DNA from: Massilia sp. 9I
GTDB taxonomy: Bacteria; Pseudomonadota; Gammaproteobacteria; Burkholderiales; Burkholderiaceae_D
NCBI RefSeq assembly: GCF_902506415.1
Contig: NZ_LR733275.1
Location: 3,939,856 to 4,003,855 of the forward strand
Length of the DNA: 64,000 bases
Direction: 5' to 3'
Made by a program: the position numbers and the translations under genes. The notes beneath the pieces were generated by a model that worked only from the letters and a program-made list of their open reading frames with translations, was not told where the DNA came from and searched no databases. Shown piece by piece: positions 25,751-34,895 of this stretch (position 1 is the first letter of the stretch; every line of letters begins with the position of its first letter).

Positions 25751-25756
25751 TAAACT
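25751..25756 (+). promoter_or_regulatory. Putative extended -10 promoter of the RNA element
   Basis: TG-C-TAAACT (25748-25756) fits an extended -10 box. Transcription would begin near 25763, just before the first stem of the RNA element below. No clear -35 is seen at the standard distance. Confidence 0.4.
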
Positions 25757-25763
25757 TTCACGG

Positions 25764-25867
25764 TTTAAGCAGCGCCGCATGAGCGGTTGTTGTCGTAGAA
25801 GCTACGTCAACGTGCATGAAGCACACTGGCTGCACCACTAACCGCCGCGCAAGCGGCATTGGTTTTT
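25764..25867 (+). ncRNA. Candidate small structured RNA or cis-leader upstream of DUF2889 gene
   Basis: About 100 bases can fold into a compact three-way junction. Stem P1 is GCGGTT (25783-25788) with AACCGC (25840-25845). Arm A is GTTG-t-CGTAG-AAG-CTACG-t-CAAC (25789-25811). Arm B is GTGC-ATGAA-GCAC (25812-25824). A third hairpin, GCCGC-GCAA-GCGGC (25844-25857), shares two bases with P1 and is followed by TTTTT (25863-25867), like an intrinsic terminator. The T-run directly touches the ATG of the DUF2889 gene. It could be a free small RNA with its own terminator, or an attenuator that couples P1 to termination. I do not recognise it as a known riboswitch. Confidence 0.5.
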
Positions 25868-26437
25868 ATGCCCCTGTCTCCTCCCGTATCGCGCTCGCTC
25901 CGGCATACGCGCGCCATCACCGTCGAAGCCTATGCGCGCGACGATGGCCTGTGGGATCTGGACGCCAGTATCCGCGACGTCAAAACCCGTGATATCGAGC
26001 TCGGCTCCGGCATTCGCCCGGGCGGCCAGCCGGTGCACGACCTCAAACTGCGTGTCACCATCGACCGCAACCTGACCATCGTGGATGCGGAAGCTGCGTC
26101 CGATGCCGTTCCGTATCCCGGTTTCTGCGAGACGATAGTCCCAGCCTACAAAAAGCTGGTCGGCCTCTCGCTCATGAACCATTTCCGGCTGCACCTGAAA
26201 GACCGCCTCACCGGCGTGCTCGGCTGCACCCACTTGACCGAATTGGCCCAGGTGCTGCCCACCGCAGCGCTGCAGGCCTTTGCCGACGACGTCTTCGACG
26301 AACGTGGCGACGCCGACGCTAACAAAGGCGCGGCCGAACGGCCCTTCGAGCTCGACCGTTGCCATGCGCTGCGCAGCGACGGACCGGCCGTGGCCACCTA
26401 CTATCCCCGCTGGTCCATCAAAGCCGTGTCGGGTTAG
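25868..26437 (+). CDS. DUF2889 family protein
   Basis: The 189-residue protein starts MPLSPPVSRSLRHTRAITVEAYARDDGLWDLDASIRDVK, the typical DUF2889 N-terminus. It continues with GQPVHDLKLRVTIDRNLTIVDAEAASDAVPYPGFC and HLTELAQVLPTAALQAFAD. The function is not established. No signal peptide or membrane segment is seen. There is no Shine-Dalgarno sequence: the five bases before ATG are TTTTT, preceded by a GC-rich hairpin, so expression may depend on the RNA element. sucC follows 71 bases later. Confidence 0.85.
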   Translation: MPLSPPVSRSLRHTRAITVEAYARDDGLWDLDASIRDVKTRDIELGSGIRPGGQPVHDLKLRVTIDRNLTIVDAEAASDAVPYPGFCETIVPAYKKLVGLSLMNHFRLHLKDRLTGVLGCTHLTELAQVLPTAALQAFADDVFDERGDADANKGAAERPFELDRCHALRSDGPAVATYYPRWSIKAVSG

Positions 26438-26508
26438 GATTCGATGTTTGTCATTTTTTGTAATTTCAACCGTATTTCTAATTCAGTAATAGAAGAAGGG
26501 AAGCCAGC

Positions 26509-27678
26509 ATGAAAATCCATGAGTATCAAGGCAAAGAGATCCTCCGAAAGTTCGGAGTGACCGTTCCGCGCGGCATTCCGTGCATGAACGTGGAAGAGGC
26601 GGTCAAGGCCGCTGAAGAGCTGGGCGGCCCGGTCTGGGTCGTCAAGGCGCAGATCCACGCCGGTGGCCGTGGTAAAGGCGGCGGCGTCAAGGTTGCCAAG
26701 TCGCTGGAACAGGTCAAGGAATACGCCGACCAGATCATGGGCATGCAGCTGATCACCCACCAGACCAGCCCGGAAGGCCAGAAAGTCCGCCGCCTGCTGA
26801 TCGAAGAAGGCGCCGACATCAAGCAAGAACTGTACGTTTCGCTGGTCACCGACCGCGTCACCCAGAAGATCGTGCTGATGGCCTCGTCGGAAGGCGGCAT
26901 GGACATCGAAGAAGTCGCGCACAGCAACCCGGAAAAGATCCACAACGTCGTGATCGAACCGTCGATCGGCCTGACCAATGAGCAAGCCGACGACGTCGCC
27001 CGCAAGATCGGCGTGCCGGAAGGCTCGATCGCCGCAGCCCGCGCCAACCTGCAAGGCCTGTACAAAGCCTACTGGGAAACCGACTGCTCGCTGGCCGAAA
27101 TCAATCCGCTGATCGTGACTGGCGACGGCAAGGTCATCGCCCTGGACGCCAAGTTCAACTTCGACCCGAACGCCCTGTTCCGTCACCCGGAAATCGTCGC
27201 CTACCGCGACCTGGACGAAGAAGATCCGGCTGAAGTCGAAGCCTCGAAATTCGATCTGGCCTACATCTCGCTCGACGGCAACATCGGCTGCCTGGTGAAC
27301 GGCGCCGGCCTGGCCATGGCCACCATGGACACCATCAAGCTGTTCGGCGGCGAGCCGGCCAACTTCCTGGACGTGGGCGGCGGCGCAACTGCCGAGAAGG
27401 TCACCGAAGCATTCAAGATCATGCTGAAGAACCCTGGCCTGAAAGCCATCCTGGTCAACATCTTCGGCGGCATCATGCGCTGCGACGTGATCGCCGAAGG
27501 CGTGATCACCGCATCCAAGGCCGTCTCGCTGAAGGTGCCGCTGGTCGTCCGCATGAAGGGCACCAACGAAGACCTGGGCAAGAAGATGCTGGCCGATTCG
27601 GGCCTGCCAATCATCGCCGCAGACACGATGGAAGACGCAGCGAAGTCGGTCGTCGCCGCTGCTGCTGGCCAAGCCTAA
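26509..27678 (+). CDS. sucC: Succinate-CoA ligase (ADP-forming), beta subunit
   Basis: The 389-residue protein starts [17 protein letters not shown]. It contains the ATP-grasp region ([20 protein letters not shown], about 44-63), the metal site in [18 protein letters not shown], and the CoA-ligase part ending [17 protein letters not shown] near 320. With SucD it converts succinyl-CoA to succinate with formation of ATP in the TCA cycle. AAGGGAAG precedes the ATG. sucD follows after 17 bases. Confidence 0.98.
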   Translation: MKIHEYQGKEILRKFGVTVPRGIPCMNVEEAVKAAEELGGPVWVVKAQIHAGGRGKGGGVKVAKSLEQVKEYADQIMGMQLITHQTSPEGQKVRRLLIEEGADIKQELYVSLVTDRVTQKIVLMASSEGGMDIEEVAHSNPEKIHNVVIEPSIGLTNEQADDVARKIGVPEGSIAAARANLQGLYKAYWETDCSLAEINPLIVTGDGKVIALDAKFNFDPNALFRHPEIVAYRDLDEEDPAEVEASKFDLAYISLDGNIGCLVNGAGLAMATMDTIKLFGGEPANFLDVGGGATAEKVTEAFKIMLKNPGLKAILVNIFGGIMRCDVIAEGVITASKAVSLKVPLVVRMKGTNEDLGKKMLADSGLPIIAADTMEDAAKSVVAAAAGQA

Positions 27679-27695
27679 TTCGCAAAGGAAATAAC

Positions 27696-28577
27696 ATGTC
27701 GATTCTGATTAACAAAGACACCAAAGTCATCACCCAAGGTATCACCGGCAAGACCGGCCAGTTCCACACCCGCATGTGCCGCGACTACGCGAACGGCCGT
27801 GAAGCCTTCGTGGCAGGTGTGAACCCGAAGAAAGCTGGTGAAGATTTCGAAGGCATCCCGATCTACGCATCCGTCAAGGAAGCCAAGTCGGAAACCGGCG
27901 CCACCGTCTCGGTGATCTACGTTCCGCCGGCAGGCGCTGCCGCCGCGATCTGGGAAGCCGTCGAAGCCGAGCTCGACCTGGCAATCTGCATCACCGAAGG
28001 CATCCCGGTCCGTGACATGATGGAAGTCAAGGACCGCATGGCGAAGGCCGGTTCGAAGACCCTGCTGCTGGGCCCGAACTGCCCAGGTCTGATCACCCCG
28101 GACGAAATCAAGATCGGCATCATGCCGGGTCACATCCACCGCAAGGGCCGTATTGGCGTCGTGTCGCGTTCGGGCACCCTGACCTATGAAGCAGTCGGCC
28201 AGCTGACCGCCCTGGGCCTGGGCCAGTCGTCGGCAGTCGGTATCGGCGGCGACCCGATCAACGGTCTGAAGCACATCGACGTGATGCGCATGTTCAACGA
28301 CGATCCTGACACCGACGCGGTCATCATGATCGGCGAGATCGGCGGCCCGGACGAGGCGAACGCTGCTCAGTGGATCAAGGACAACATGAAGAAGCCGGTC
28401 GTCGGCTTCATCGCTGGCGTCACCGCGCCTCCGGGCAAGCGCATGGGCCACGCCGGCGCGCTGATCTCGGGCGGCGCCGACACCGCGCAAGCCAAGCTGG
28501 AAATCATGGAAGCCTGCGGTATCAAAGTCACCAAGAACCCGTCGGAAATGGCTCGCCTGCTGAAAGCGATGCTGTAA
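27696..28577 (+). CDS. sucD: Succinate-CoA ligase (ADP-forming), alpha subunit
   Basis: The 293-residue protein starts [26 protein letters not shown]. It carries the CoA-binding Rossmann domain, [22 protein letters not shown] near 122-145, and the phosphohistidine motif [17 protein letters not shown] near residue 247. It is the partner of SucC. AAAGGAAATAAC precedes the ATG. A strong terminator follows at 28602. Confidence 0.98.
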   Translation: MSILINKDTKVITQGITGKTGQFHTRMCRDYANGREAFVAGVNPKKAGEDFEGIPIYASVKEAKSETGATVSVIYVPPAGAAAAIWEAVEAELDLAICITEGIPVRDMMEVKDRMAKAGSKTLLLGPNCPGLITPDEIKIGIMPGHIHRKGRIGVVSRSGTLTYEAVGQLTALGLGQSSAVGIGGDPINGLKHIDVMRMFNDDPDTDAVIMIGEIGGPDEANAAQWIKDNMKKPVVGFIAGVTAPPGKRMGHAGALISGGADTAQAKLEIMEACGIKVTKNPSEMARLLKAML

Positions 28578-28601
28578 TCCACGGACTTCACGGTCAGTGA
28601 A

Positions 28602-28632
28602 AGCGGGGAGCTCAGGCTCCCCGCTTTTTTTT
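28602..28632 (+). terminator. Rho-independent terminator after sucD
   Basis: The ten-base stem AGCGGGGAGC / GCTCCCCGCT has a TCAG loop and is followed by eight T. It lies 25 bases after the sucD stop. Confidence 0.93.
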
Positions 28633-28685
28633 CGTCCGTGCCAGGTGCCACGCATGGGCTGGCACGACAGTATTTCTCCAAGACA

Positions 28686-28754
28686 TGACAAATTGCGTTA
28701 CGCAAACTGTCCAAGTGACAAAAATTGCTGGGCTCAGGTGACAAATTTTGTCAC
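28686..28754 (+). promoter_or_regulatory. TGACA repeat array, possible upstream activator sites of the pilin promoter
   Basis: TGACA occurs at 28686, 28716 and 28739, and the last is part of a perfect 17-base palindrome GTGACAAATTTTGTCAC (28738-28754). The spacing is roughly 23-30 bases. The array lies 70-140 bases before a sigma-54 promoter, the usual place for enhancer binding. PilR of Pseudomonas is known to bind TGTC-containing sites upstream of pilA, so PilR is the likely partner here. Confidence 0.55.
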
Positions 28755-28826
28755 TCATCAAGCCAAAACTTGCGTTGGCACGCCGTTTTGTTAGCTCGGC
28801 ACTAATAAAATCAGTATTTTTCGGGC

Positions 28827-28842
28827 TGGCACACCGCTTGCA
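28827..28842 (+). promoter_or_regulatory. Sigma-54 promoter of the pilin gene
   Basis: The site TGGCACACCGCTTGCA matches the sigma-54 consensus TGGCAC-N5-TTGCA, with GG and GC separated by ten bases (28828-28829 and 28840-28841). Transcription would start near 28853, giving a leader of about 55 bases. Confidence 0.88.
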
Positions 28843-28907
28843 TATAAGAAAGCGTGGCAAGAAGCAGTAACCCAACAACCCCTGAATCACACCCTGGAGA
28901 GATGAAA

Positions 28908-29369
28908 ATGAACTTCAAACAAATGCAAACCAAAAAAGCTGAAGGCGGCTTCACCCTGATCGAACTGATGATCGTCGTCGCCATTATCGGTATCCTGGCA
29001 GCTGTCGCAATCCCGGCTTACCAGAACTACACCGTGAAAGCCAAGATCGGCGCCGCCCTGGGTTCGGTTGCTTCGCTCAAGACCGCAGTCGGCGTCTGCG
29101 CTCAAGAAAACGGCGGCGTGCTGACCAACTGCACCACCGGCACCGATGGTTCCGGTATCCCTGCCTTCACCGCAACCAAAGAGATCTCGGAAGCAGCAGT
29201 CGATGCTGGCGTGATCACCATTACCTTGGCTAGCGGCATCGGTACCGACGTCGACGGCGAAACCATCACCATGACCCCGACTGTCAACGAGTCTACCGTG
29301 GCCTGGGCTAACACCACCACCGTCGGCCACGCTGCAGCATCGGAACTGATCCTCAAGAACAACCCGTAA
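28908..29369 (+). CDS. pilA: Type IV pilin major subunit (PilA-like)
   Basis: The 153-residue prepilin starts [14 protein letters not shown] and is cleaved and methylated before [27 protein letters not shown]. The conserved glutamate at mature position 5 is present. A C-terminal pair of cysteines (Cys in VGVCAQ and in LTNCTTG) forms a small loop; the remainder is threonine- and valine-rich. It assembles into pili for twitching and attachment. ATG 28908 is preferred to ATG 28902 because GGAGAG (28896-28901) is six bases before it. Strong sigma-54 control and a terminator flank it. Confidence 0.92.
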   Translation: MNFKQMQTKKAEGGFTLIELMIVVAIIGILAAVAIPAYQNYTVKAKIGAALGSVASLKTAVGVCAQENGGVLTNCTTGTDGSGIPAFTATKEISEAAVDAGVITITLASGIGTDVDGETITMTPTVNESTVAWANTTTVGHAAASELILKNNP

Positions 29370-29386
29370 TTCTTGATGCAGTAACA

Positions 29387-29413
29387 AGAAAGCCGCCCTC
29401 GGGCGGCTTTCTT
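29387..29413. terminator. Bidirectional rho-independent terminator
   Basis: AAGAAAGCCGCCC-TC-GGGCGGCTTTCTT is a long, nearly perfect stem. A-rich on the left and T-rich on the right, it serves the pilin gene (plus) and the S9 peptidase gene (minus), which converge here. Confidence 0.9.
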
Positions 29414-29424
29414 CGTTTACGTCC

Positions 29425-31497
29425 TTACTTCTGCTTCAGGTGGCGATCCAGCCAGTTCATCACCGTGTGGTGCCACTGCACCGAGTTCGCCGGCTTGAGC
29501 ACCCAGTGGTTCTCGTCCGGGAACACGAGTAGCTGGCTGTCGATGCCCTTGCGCTGCAGCGCGGTAAAGGTCGACAGGGCCTGCGCCGTCGGGATGCGGA
29601 AGTCGAGGTCGCCCTGGACCACCAGCATCGGCGTCTTCCACTTGTTCACGTGGTGGACCGGATTGAAGCGCTCGTGGTTGTTCGGCACCGCGAAATAGGC
29701 GCCACCGTTTTCCCAGTCCGTGAACCACTGCTCCTCGGTCGAGTAGGCCATGCCGCGGCTGTCGAACACGCCGTCGTGGTTCACCAGGCAGCGGAAGCCG
29801 TCGTTCCAGTTCCCCGCGATCCAGTTCATCATGTAGCCGCCGTAGGACGCGCCCAGCGCGCAGCTGCGCTCGCGGTCCAGCCATGGGTACTTCTTCACCG
29901 CCGCATCCAGGCCCTTCTTGAGGTCCTCGAGCGGCTTGCCGCCCCAGTCGCCGCTGATCGAATCGGTAAACTTCTGTCCGTAGCCGGTCGAGCCGTGGAA
30001 GTCGATGAACACGGTGGCGTAGCCGGAGCCCGCGTACACCTGCGGATTCCAGCGGTAGCTCCAGCCATTACCGAAGCTGCCTTGCGGGCCCCCGTGCACC
30101 AGGAAGGCGATCGGGTACTTCTTGCCCGGCTCGGCATTCCAGGGCTTCATCACGTGGCCATAGACGGTGTCGCCATTCGCGCCCTTGAAGCTGAACTGCT
30201 CGTACTCGCCCCAGCGCACGTCGGCCAGGCGTTCGGCGTTCAGGTTCGTCAGCTGGGCAGCTTGGGCTCCCAGCTTCATGGCGAACAGCTGCGCGCCGGA
30301 CGCCAGGTTTGCCTGGGTATAGGCGACCGTATCGCCGCGCACATCGAAAGCGCCGATCGCGCCCTTGTCAGTCAGCGCTGTAATCTTTCCGCTGCCCGTA
30401 TCAATGGAGAACAGGCGATGCTGGCCCACGTCCTCGGCATCGACGATCAAGGCCTTGCCGTCGGCGCGCCACTGCAGGCTGCCCACCGAGCGGTCCCAGT
30501 CGGCCGCCAGCTTGCGCTTCTGGCCGCTGGCCACGTCCATCAGCATCACCTGGTAGCGGTCGGCCTCGAAGCCCGGACGCGCCATCGCCAGGTAGGCGAG
30601 GGTGCGGCCATCCGGCGAGTACACACCCTTGGTGTCCCAGGCCGGATTGTCGGCCGTCAGGTTGCGCGGTGCGCCGCCGGCGGCCGGGACGGTGTACAGG
30701 TCGAAGTTGGTCGACCAGGCTTCGGTCTTGCCGGCGATGCGGGCCGCAAACACGATGCTCTTGCCGTCCGGGCTGAAGCGGAATTCCTCGCGGTCTCCGA
30801 AGGGCTTCGACGGCACGTCGCCGTCCAGCGTGCCAGACAGGCTGACCGGCGGGCTGCTTGTCTTGCCGCTCGCGTCGAGCGGCGCCGAGAACAGCACGTT
30901 GTTGCGGCCGTCGTTCCAGGTATCCCAGTGGCGCACGAACAGGCGGTTGTACAGCTTGCCACTGGCCTTGTCCTTTTCCTTGGCATCAAGGCGCTGCTTG
31001 GTGCAGGCGAGGTCGGCGCAGTCGCGGAACACCGACACGCTCATCGCCACGCGGTCGCCCAGCGGCGAGACGCGGAAGCTCTCGACGTCCAGCGGCAGGT
31101 CGGTGACCTTGACCGGCTCGCCTGCCTTGCCGCCGGCAAGCGGCAAACGCCACACCTGCGACGAGCCCGAGCGGGTCGATAGGAAATACACGGCGTCGCC
31201 GGAGGCCGACCATTCCGGTTCGGTGCTGCTCGAAGCGTGCTCGGTCAGGCGCTGCGGCACCGGCTTGGCGGCGCGCAGGTCGACCATCCAGAGTTCGGTG
31301 TGGCCGCGGTTCTTACTCAAATCCGTGCTGCGCACGGTGTAGACGACGCGGCTCGTGTCAGGCGACACGGCCGGGCTGCCCACCCGTTCCATGTTCACCA
31401 GGTCTTCGACGGTAAAGCCGCGCGGCGCGGCCATGGCGCCGGTGGCGGCCAGGGCGGCCGCAGCGATCGGCGCCAGGGTCAGCAAACGAAAATTCAT
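29425..31497 (-). CDS. Secreted S9 peptidase, acyl-aminoacyl/dipeptidyl peptidase type
   Basis: The 690-residue protein starts MNFRLLTLAPIAAAALAATGAMAAPRGFTVEDLV, with a signal peptide ending near AMAA. WD40-like propeller repeats (SPDGRTLAYLAMARPG, SPDGKSIVFAARI) fill about 40-430. The hydrolase domain has HGGPQGSFGNGWSYRWNPQ, the nucleophile ALGASYGGYMMNW near 546, Asp in QGDLDFRIP and His in ENHWVLKP. This is the DPP5/AAP-like subfamily, clearly different from the five-gene array (SYGGYMMNW versus SYGGYAALMG). It is expected to be periplasmic or exported and act on peptides. No adjacent partner gene. Confidence 0.92.
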   Translation of the reverse strand: MNFRLLTLAPIAAAALAATGAMAAPRGFTVEDLVNMERVGSPAVSPDTSRVVYTVRSTDLSKNRGHTELWMVDLRAAKPVPQRLTEHASSSTEPEWSASGDAVYFLSTRSGSSQVWRLPLAGGKAGEPVKVTDLPLDVESFRVSPLGDRVAMSVSVFRDCADLACTKQRLDAKEKDKASGKLYNRLFVRHWDTWNDGRNNVLFSAPLDASGKTSSPPVSLSGTLDGDVPSKPFGDREEFRFSPDGKSIVFAARIAGKTEAWSTNFDLYTVPAAGGAPRNLTADNPAWDTKGVYSPDGRTLAYLAMARPGFEADRYQVMLMDVASGQKRKLAADWDRSVGSLQWRADGKALIVDAEDVGQHRLFSIDTGSGKITALTDKGAIGAFDVRGDTVAYTQANLASGAQLFAMKLGAQAAQLTNLNAERLADVRWGEYEQFSFKGANGDTVYGHVMKPWNAEPGKKYPIAFLVHGGPQGSFGNGWSYRWNPQVYAGSGYATVFIDFHGSTGYGQKFTDSISGDWGGKPLEDLKKGLDAAVKKYPWLDRERSCALGASYGGYMMNWIAGNWNDGFRCLVNHDGVFDSRGMAYSTEEQWFTDWENGGAYFAVPNNHERFNPVHHVNKWKTPMLVVQGDLDFRIPTAQALSTFTALQRKGIDSQLLVFPDENHWVLKPANSVQWHHTVMNWLDRHLKQK

Positions 31498-31704
31498 GCT
31501 CCATCCTTGTTGTCATCACGGCAGGCGGCAGGGCGCCGTCTACGCAGGCCAGCAATTTACCACGCGCAAAAACAATGGGCAGGACGGTGAGTATTGGCGA
31601 GACTTCGCCATTGTGAATCTGACCGCTTATGGAAGTAGCCGGTCGAACCGCGCTTCTACCGGATTACCTACACGCCCCGGGGCGGCTAAGGCAATGGGAC
31701 AGGC
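31498..31704. other. Intergenic region upstream of the S9 peptidase gene
   Basis: 207 bases without a supported gene. It must carry the peptidase promoter, but I see no confident -10/-35 pair. Near 31660-31690 short inverted CG-rich sequences (CCCCGGGG) follow the flagellar-brake stop and may act as a weak terminator. Confidence 0.4.
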
Positions 31705-32418
31705 CTAGACGATCTTGAGCCGGTCCGCCAGGAGTGCCTCGTAAGTCATGTTCTGTAGTAGCGTGTAATGCACGGGATCCAGGTCGACGAACTGGACGCC
31801 ATAGCTGTACACGTCCGGCTTGTCCGGCGCTGGCCGCGCTACCGTCATGTTGCGCACCGCGGCCAGGGTCTCCACCGGCAATTCCTCATTGGTGGGCGGC
31901 GTCGCCAGCGTAAACGCCAGCGTCACGACTTCGCTGTCGGCCGGCAGCGGATACTGGGTTTCGATGCGCGCACCTGTCACCGAGACGTTGGTCAACTTAC
32001 AGGCGACCTGCGCGCCATTGCCGCCCACCTTGGAAGCCTGCGCTGGGATCTCGGCCTTGACCCGCATCGCACCGCGCAGGCTGGTGCCCTGGATCGCAGT
32101 GGGGAAGGACAGGTGCACGTAATTGAGCGGACGCGCGAACACGCGCTCGACCGAACACGCGAACGAGCACACGTTCACTCCCGAGAACACCCGAATCGTC
32201 AGCGGATCGCCCTCCGTCATCGCGATCGGCGCACCGTTCTCGGTCGGGATCTTGATGATGAGGTACTCGTCCTTCACGAAGCCGATCAGGGTCGAGAAAT
32301 ACTGGGCGGGTTTCAGGTGGCGATGGGTCATCACCTGCAGGCGTACGCCCACCTGCAAGTTCATGGTCTCGAACTCGAATTCCTGGGGTTTGAGTTCGCG
32401 CGCTTGTTCGGTAGTCAT
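31705..32418 (-). CDS. Flagellar brake protein with PilZ domain (YcgR-like)
   Basis: The protein of about 237 residues has a YcgR N-terminal domain (MNLQVGVRLQVMTHRH...YFSTLIGFVKDEYLIIKIP) and a PilZ domain beginning near residue 110. It has the c-di-GMP motif SLRGAMRVKAEI (R-x3-R) and NVSVTGARIE (D/N-x-S-x-x-G). On binding c-di-GMP such proteins slow the flagellar motor, cytosolic face. The start is uncertain: ATG 32418 is chosen, but an ATG at 32472 would add 18 residues; neither has a clear ribosome-binding site. Its position near the pilin gene is not evidence of shared regulation. Confidence 0.8.
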   Translation of the reverse strand: MTTEQARELKPQEFEFETMNLQVGVRLQVMTHRHLKPAQYFSTLIGFVKDEYLIIKIPTENGAPIAMTEGDPLTIRVFSGVNVCSFACSVERVFARPLNYVHLSFPTAIQGTSLRGAMRVKAEIPAQASKVGGNGAQVACKLTNVSVTGARIETQYPLPADSEVVTLAFTLATPPTNEELPVETLAAVRNMTVARPAPDKPDVYSYGVQFVDLDPVHYTLLQNMTYEALLADRLKIV

Positions 32419-32619
32419 GTGATGTGGTGCTGGGCCTGGCGGGTCGGTGGCGACATGCGGAGGCGGCATCATATCAGCTTACAAGGTGCGCGGCTTCACC
32501 TGATTATTGCGGTGAATATTGGGGAGATTTGGTCTAGTGAAAACGCTCAAAGACTATCGCATGCAGGGTTCACGCGACCTACGTGCCGCATATCTAAAAT
32601 GTCAGCACCTGCGGCCTGA

Positions 32620-33153
32620 CTATCCATTTTTGCGTGAGTCGTCGTACGCAACGTCGATGTCGGCCGTCCAATCCCCGCTCTTGCCGCCGTGCTTCTCCAG
32701 CACCCGCACATTGGTCATCACCATCCCGCGATCGACCGCCTTGCACATGTCGTAGATGGTCAGCAGGCCCACCTGCACGCTGGTGAGCGCTTCCATCTCG
32801 ACCCCGGTCTTGCCGATGGTCTCGACCTGTGCCCGGCAATGCACGCTGCTGGCCGCTGCATCCACCTCGAAATCCACCGCCACGCGCGTGATCGGCAGCG
32901 GGTGGCACAGCGGCACCAGGTCGCTGGTGCGCTTCGAGGCCATGATGGCGGCGATGCGGGCGATCCCGATTACATCCCCCTTCTTGGCATTACCCGACTG
33001 GATCAGCGCCAGCGTCTCCGGCTTCATCCGGATGGTGCCGGCTGCGACGGCGATGCGGTGGGTGTCCTGCTTGGCGCCGACGTCGACCATGTGGGCCTGG
33101 CCGGTGGCGTCGAAGTGGGTCAGGTGCTCGGGGTTCGGATTCGATGGGCTCAT
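32620..33153 (-). CDS. moaC: Cyclic pyranopterin monophosphate synthase
   Basis: The 177-residue protein has the MoaC core: [58 protein letters not shown] (about 60-90) and [29 protein letters not shown] (about 120-150). It converts the MoaA product to cyclic pyranopterin monophosphate in molybdenum-cofactor synthesis. ATG 33153 gives the expected family length. It is divergent from the M48 peptidase gene with 77 bases between starts. Confidence 0.95.
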   Translation of the reverse strand: MSPSNPNPEHLTHFDATGQAHMVDVGAKQDTHRIAVAAGTIRMKPETLALIQSGNAKKGDVIGIARIAAIMASKRTSDLVPLCHPLPITRVAVDFEVDAAASSVHCRAQVETIGKTGVEMEALTSVQVGLLTIYDMCKAVDRGMVMTNVRVLEKHGGKSGDWTADIDVAYDDSRKNG

Positions 33154-33230
33154 TGCAAGGTCTACAAGCTTGTGGAACAAAGTGTTTCGCTGGGCAGCAA
33201 GATGGCTGCGGATGGGGTTATCATAGCATT

Positions 33231-34895
33231 GTGAAATCCGCTCACCGCCCAGCATCGGCGCGCCGCTGGCGCCCTGCGTTGTCCGCCATTGCCCTGTGCA
33301 CGGCGGCCGCTTTCGCCATTGCCGCTCCCGCCGAGCCACTCCAGAAGCCCGACAATACGCGCCTGCCGACCCTCGGCGACACGGCGCGGCAGGACTTGTC
33401 GCCCATCGTCGAACGCAAGCTCGGCGAGGAGATCATGCGCGACGTCCGGCGCGATCCGGCCTACCTCGACGACGAACCGATCATCGAGTACCTGAACAAC
33501 CTCGGCAACGCCCTGGTGGCGGCCGTCCCGGGCACGCGTGGCGAGACCAATACCGATTTCTCCTTCTTCGCGATGCGCGACCCGAACCTGAACGCGTTCG
33601 CGCTGCCGGGCGGCTTCATCGCGGCGCACACGGGCCTGATCGTCGCGGCGCAGAACGAATCGGAACTGGCGGGCGTGATGGCGCACGAGATCGGCCACGT
33701 GTCGCAGCGCCACATCGCGCGCGCGCTGGGGCAGCAGAAGCAGGACGTGCTGCTGCCTCTGGCCGCGATGATCCTGGCGGCGCTGGCGTCCAAGGCCAGT
33801 CCCGATGCCGCGATGGGCGTGCTGATGGGCGGCCAAGGCCTGGCCGTGCAGCGCCAGCTCGACTTCAGCCGCGACGCCGAGCGCGAGGCCGATCGCGTCG
33901 GCTTCCAGATCATGGGCGCCGGCGGCTACGACGTCACCGGCATGGCGGGCTTCTTCAAGCGCCTGCAGACCGCGACCAAGCTGTCGGGCGACATCCCGGC
34001 CCAGCTGGCCCACCTGAGCAGCCACCCGCTGACGGCCGAGCGCCTGGTCGACATGCAGGCGCGCATCCGCGAGATCCCGAAGAAGTCGCGGGTCGACAAC
34101 CTCGACTTCCAGCTGGTGCGTGCGCGCGCCCGCGTGCTGCAGGACGAGAGCGTCACCGGCCGCCGCGACATCAAGAATGCGCTGGAAACCCAGCTGAAGG
34201 ATCCGCACCGCCAGCTGCAGGCCGGCGCGCAGTACGGCCTGGCCGTGCTGGCGCTGCGCCAGGGGAACGTGGCGGAGGCGCAGAGCTGGCTCGACAAAGC
34301 GCGCGCCACTGTCAAGCCGAAGGAAGGCGTGCTGTCTGCGGAATCGCATGCGGGAGACGGCGCGACCATGTTCGCCGGGCTGTCCATCGAGATCAAGCTG
34401 GCGCCGGGACAATCGGCGGCGGTGGCCGAACAGGCGGTCAAAGAGGCGGATGCGGCGCGCCAGCGCTTCCCGCTGTCGCGCGCGATCGCGCACCAGTACG
34501 GCGAGGCGCTGCTGGCGGCCGGCAAGCACGACGACGCGACCCGCTACCTGCGCGAGCAGACCCAGATGTACCGCGACGACGCCAAGCTGCACGACATGCT
34601 GGCGCGCGCGTATTCGAAGCAGGGCAAGATCGCGCTGCAGCACATGGCGCTGGCCGAATCCTACGTGGTGGCGGGTGCGCTGCCGGCGGCGGTGGCCCAG
34701 CTCGACCTGGCGCGCAAGGCGGGGGATGTGTCCTTCTACGACCAGGCCGTCATCGATGCGCGCGAGCGCGAGCTGCGGGCGCGCCAGAAGGCCGAGCGGG
34801 AAGAGCGCGGCGAGAAGGGCGACGAGAAGGACAAGGACCGGTTAGCGCCGCGGGCACGCCCCGGCCGATGTCAGGTGCCCGGCGTCTGCACGTAG
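33231..34895 (+). CDS. M48 family zinc metalloprotease with C-terminal TPR-like repeats (BepA-like)
   Basis: The 554-residue protein has a cleavable N-terminus ([24 protein letters not shown]), the HEIGH zinc motif at about residues 152-156 and the third ligand in [15 protein letters not shown] near 217. The second half (about 340-530) has helical repeats rich in A, L and Y such as [25 protein letters not shown]-like. BepA-type proteases work in the periplasm on outer-membrane protein and LPS assembly. The GTG start at 33231 is my choice; an in-frame ATG at 33144 overlaps moaC. The tail is highly charged and overlaps the converging gene by 25 bases. Confidence 0.87.
   Translation: MKSAHRPASARRWRPALSAIALCTAAAFAIAAPAEPLQKPDNTRLPTLGDTARQDLSPIVERKLGEEIMRDVRRDPAYLDDEPIIEYLNNLGNALVAAVPGTRGETNTDFSFFAMRDPNLNAFALPGGFIAAHTGLIVAAQNESELAGVMAHEIGHVSQRHIARALGQQKQDVLLPLAAMILAALASKASPDAAMGVLMGGQGLAVQRQLDFSRDAEREADRVGFQIMGAGGYDVTGMAGFFKRLQTATKLSGDIPAQLAHLSSHPLTAERLVDMQARIREIPKKSRVDNLDFQLVRARARVLQDESVTGRRDIKNALETQLKDPHRQLQAGAQYGLAVLALRQGNVAEAQSWLDKARATVKPKEGVLSAESHAGDGATMFAGLSIEIKLAPGQSAAVAEQAVKEADAARQRFPLSRAIAHQYGEALLAAGKHDDATRYLREQTQMYRDDAKLHDMLARAYSKQGKIALQHMALAESYVVAGALPAAVAQLDLARKAGDVSFYDQAVIDARERELRARQKAEREERGEKGDEKDKDRLAPRARPGRCQVPGVCT

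Larger units (their letters stand above)
25274..25757. other. Palindrome-rich intergenic region between recX and the RNA element
   Basis: No convincing gene is present: open frames on both strands lack family motifs and ribosome-binding sites. It holds a perfect 16-base palindrome (25375-25390), a long imperfect inverted repeat (25400-25474), and a 10-base CGTAGGGTGG (25511-25520) identical to the ends of a repeat at 48.3 kb. Composition becomes AT-richer near 25670-25760, where a promoter for the downstream RNA may lie. Confidence 0.6.

Noticed and set aside
25274-25757. Small proteins encoded in the recX-DUF2889 gap
   Set aside because: Open frames of 70-200 codons exist on both strands, but they lack ribosome-binding sites, domains and codon patterns like the neighbours.
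28776-28793. A second sigma-54 box (TGGCACGCCGTTTTG)
   Set aside because: The GG half is present, but the GC half at the required ten-base spacing reads TG, so it is not a good promoter.
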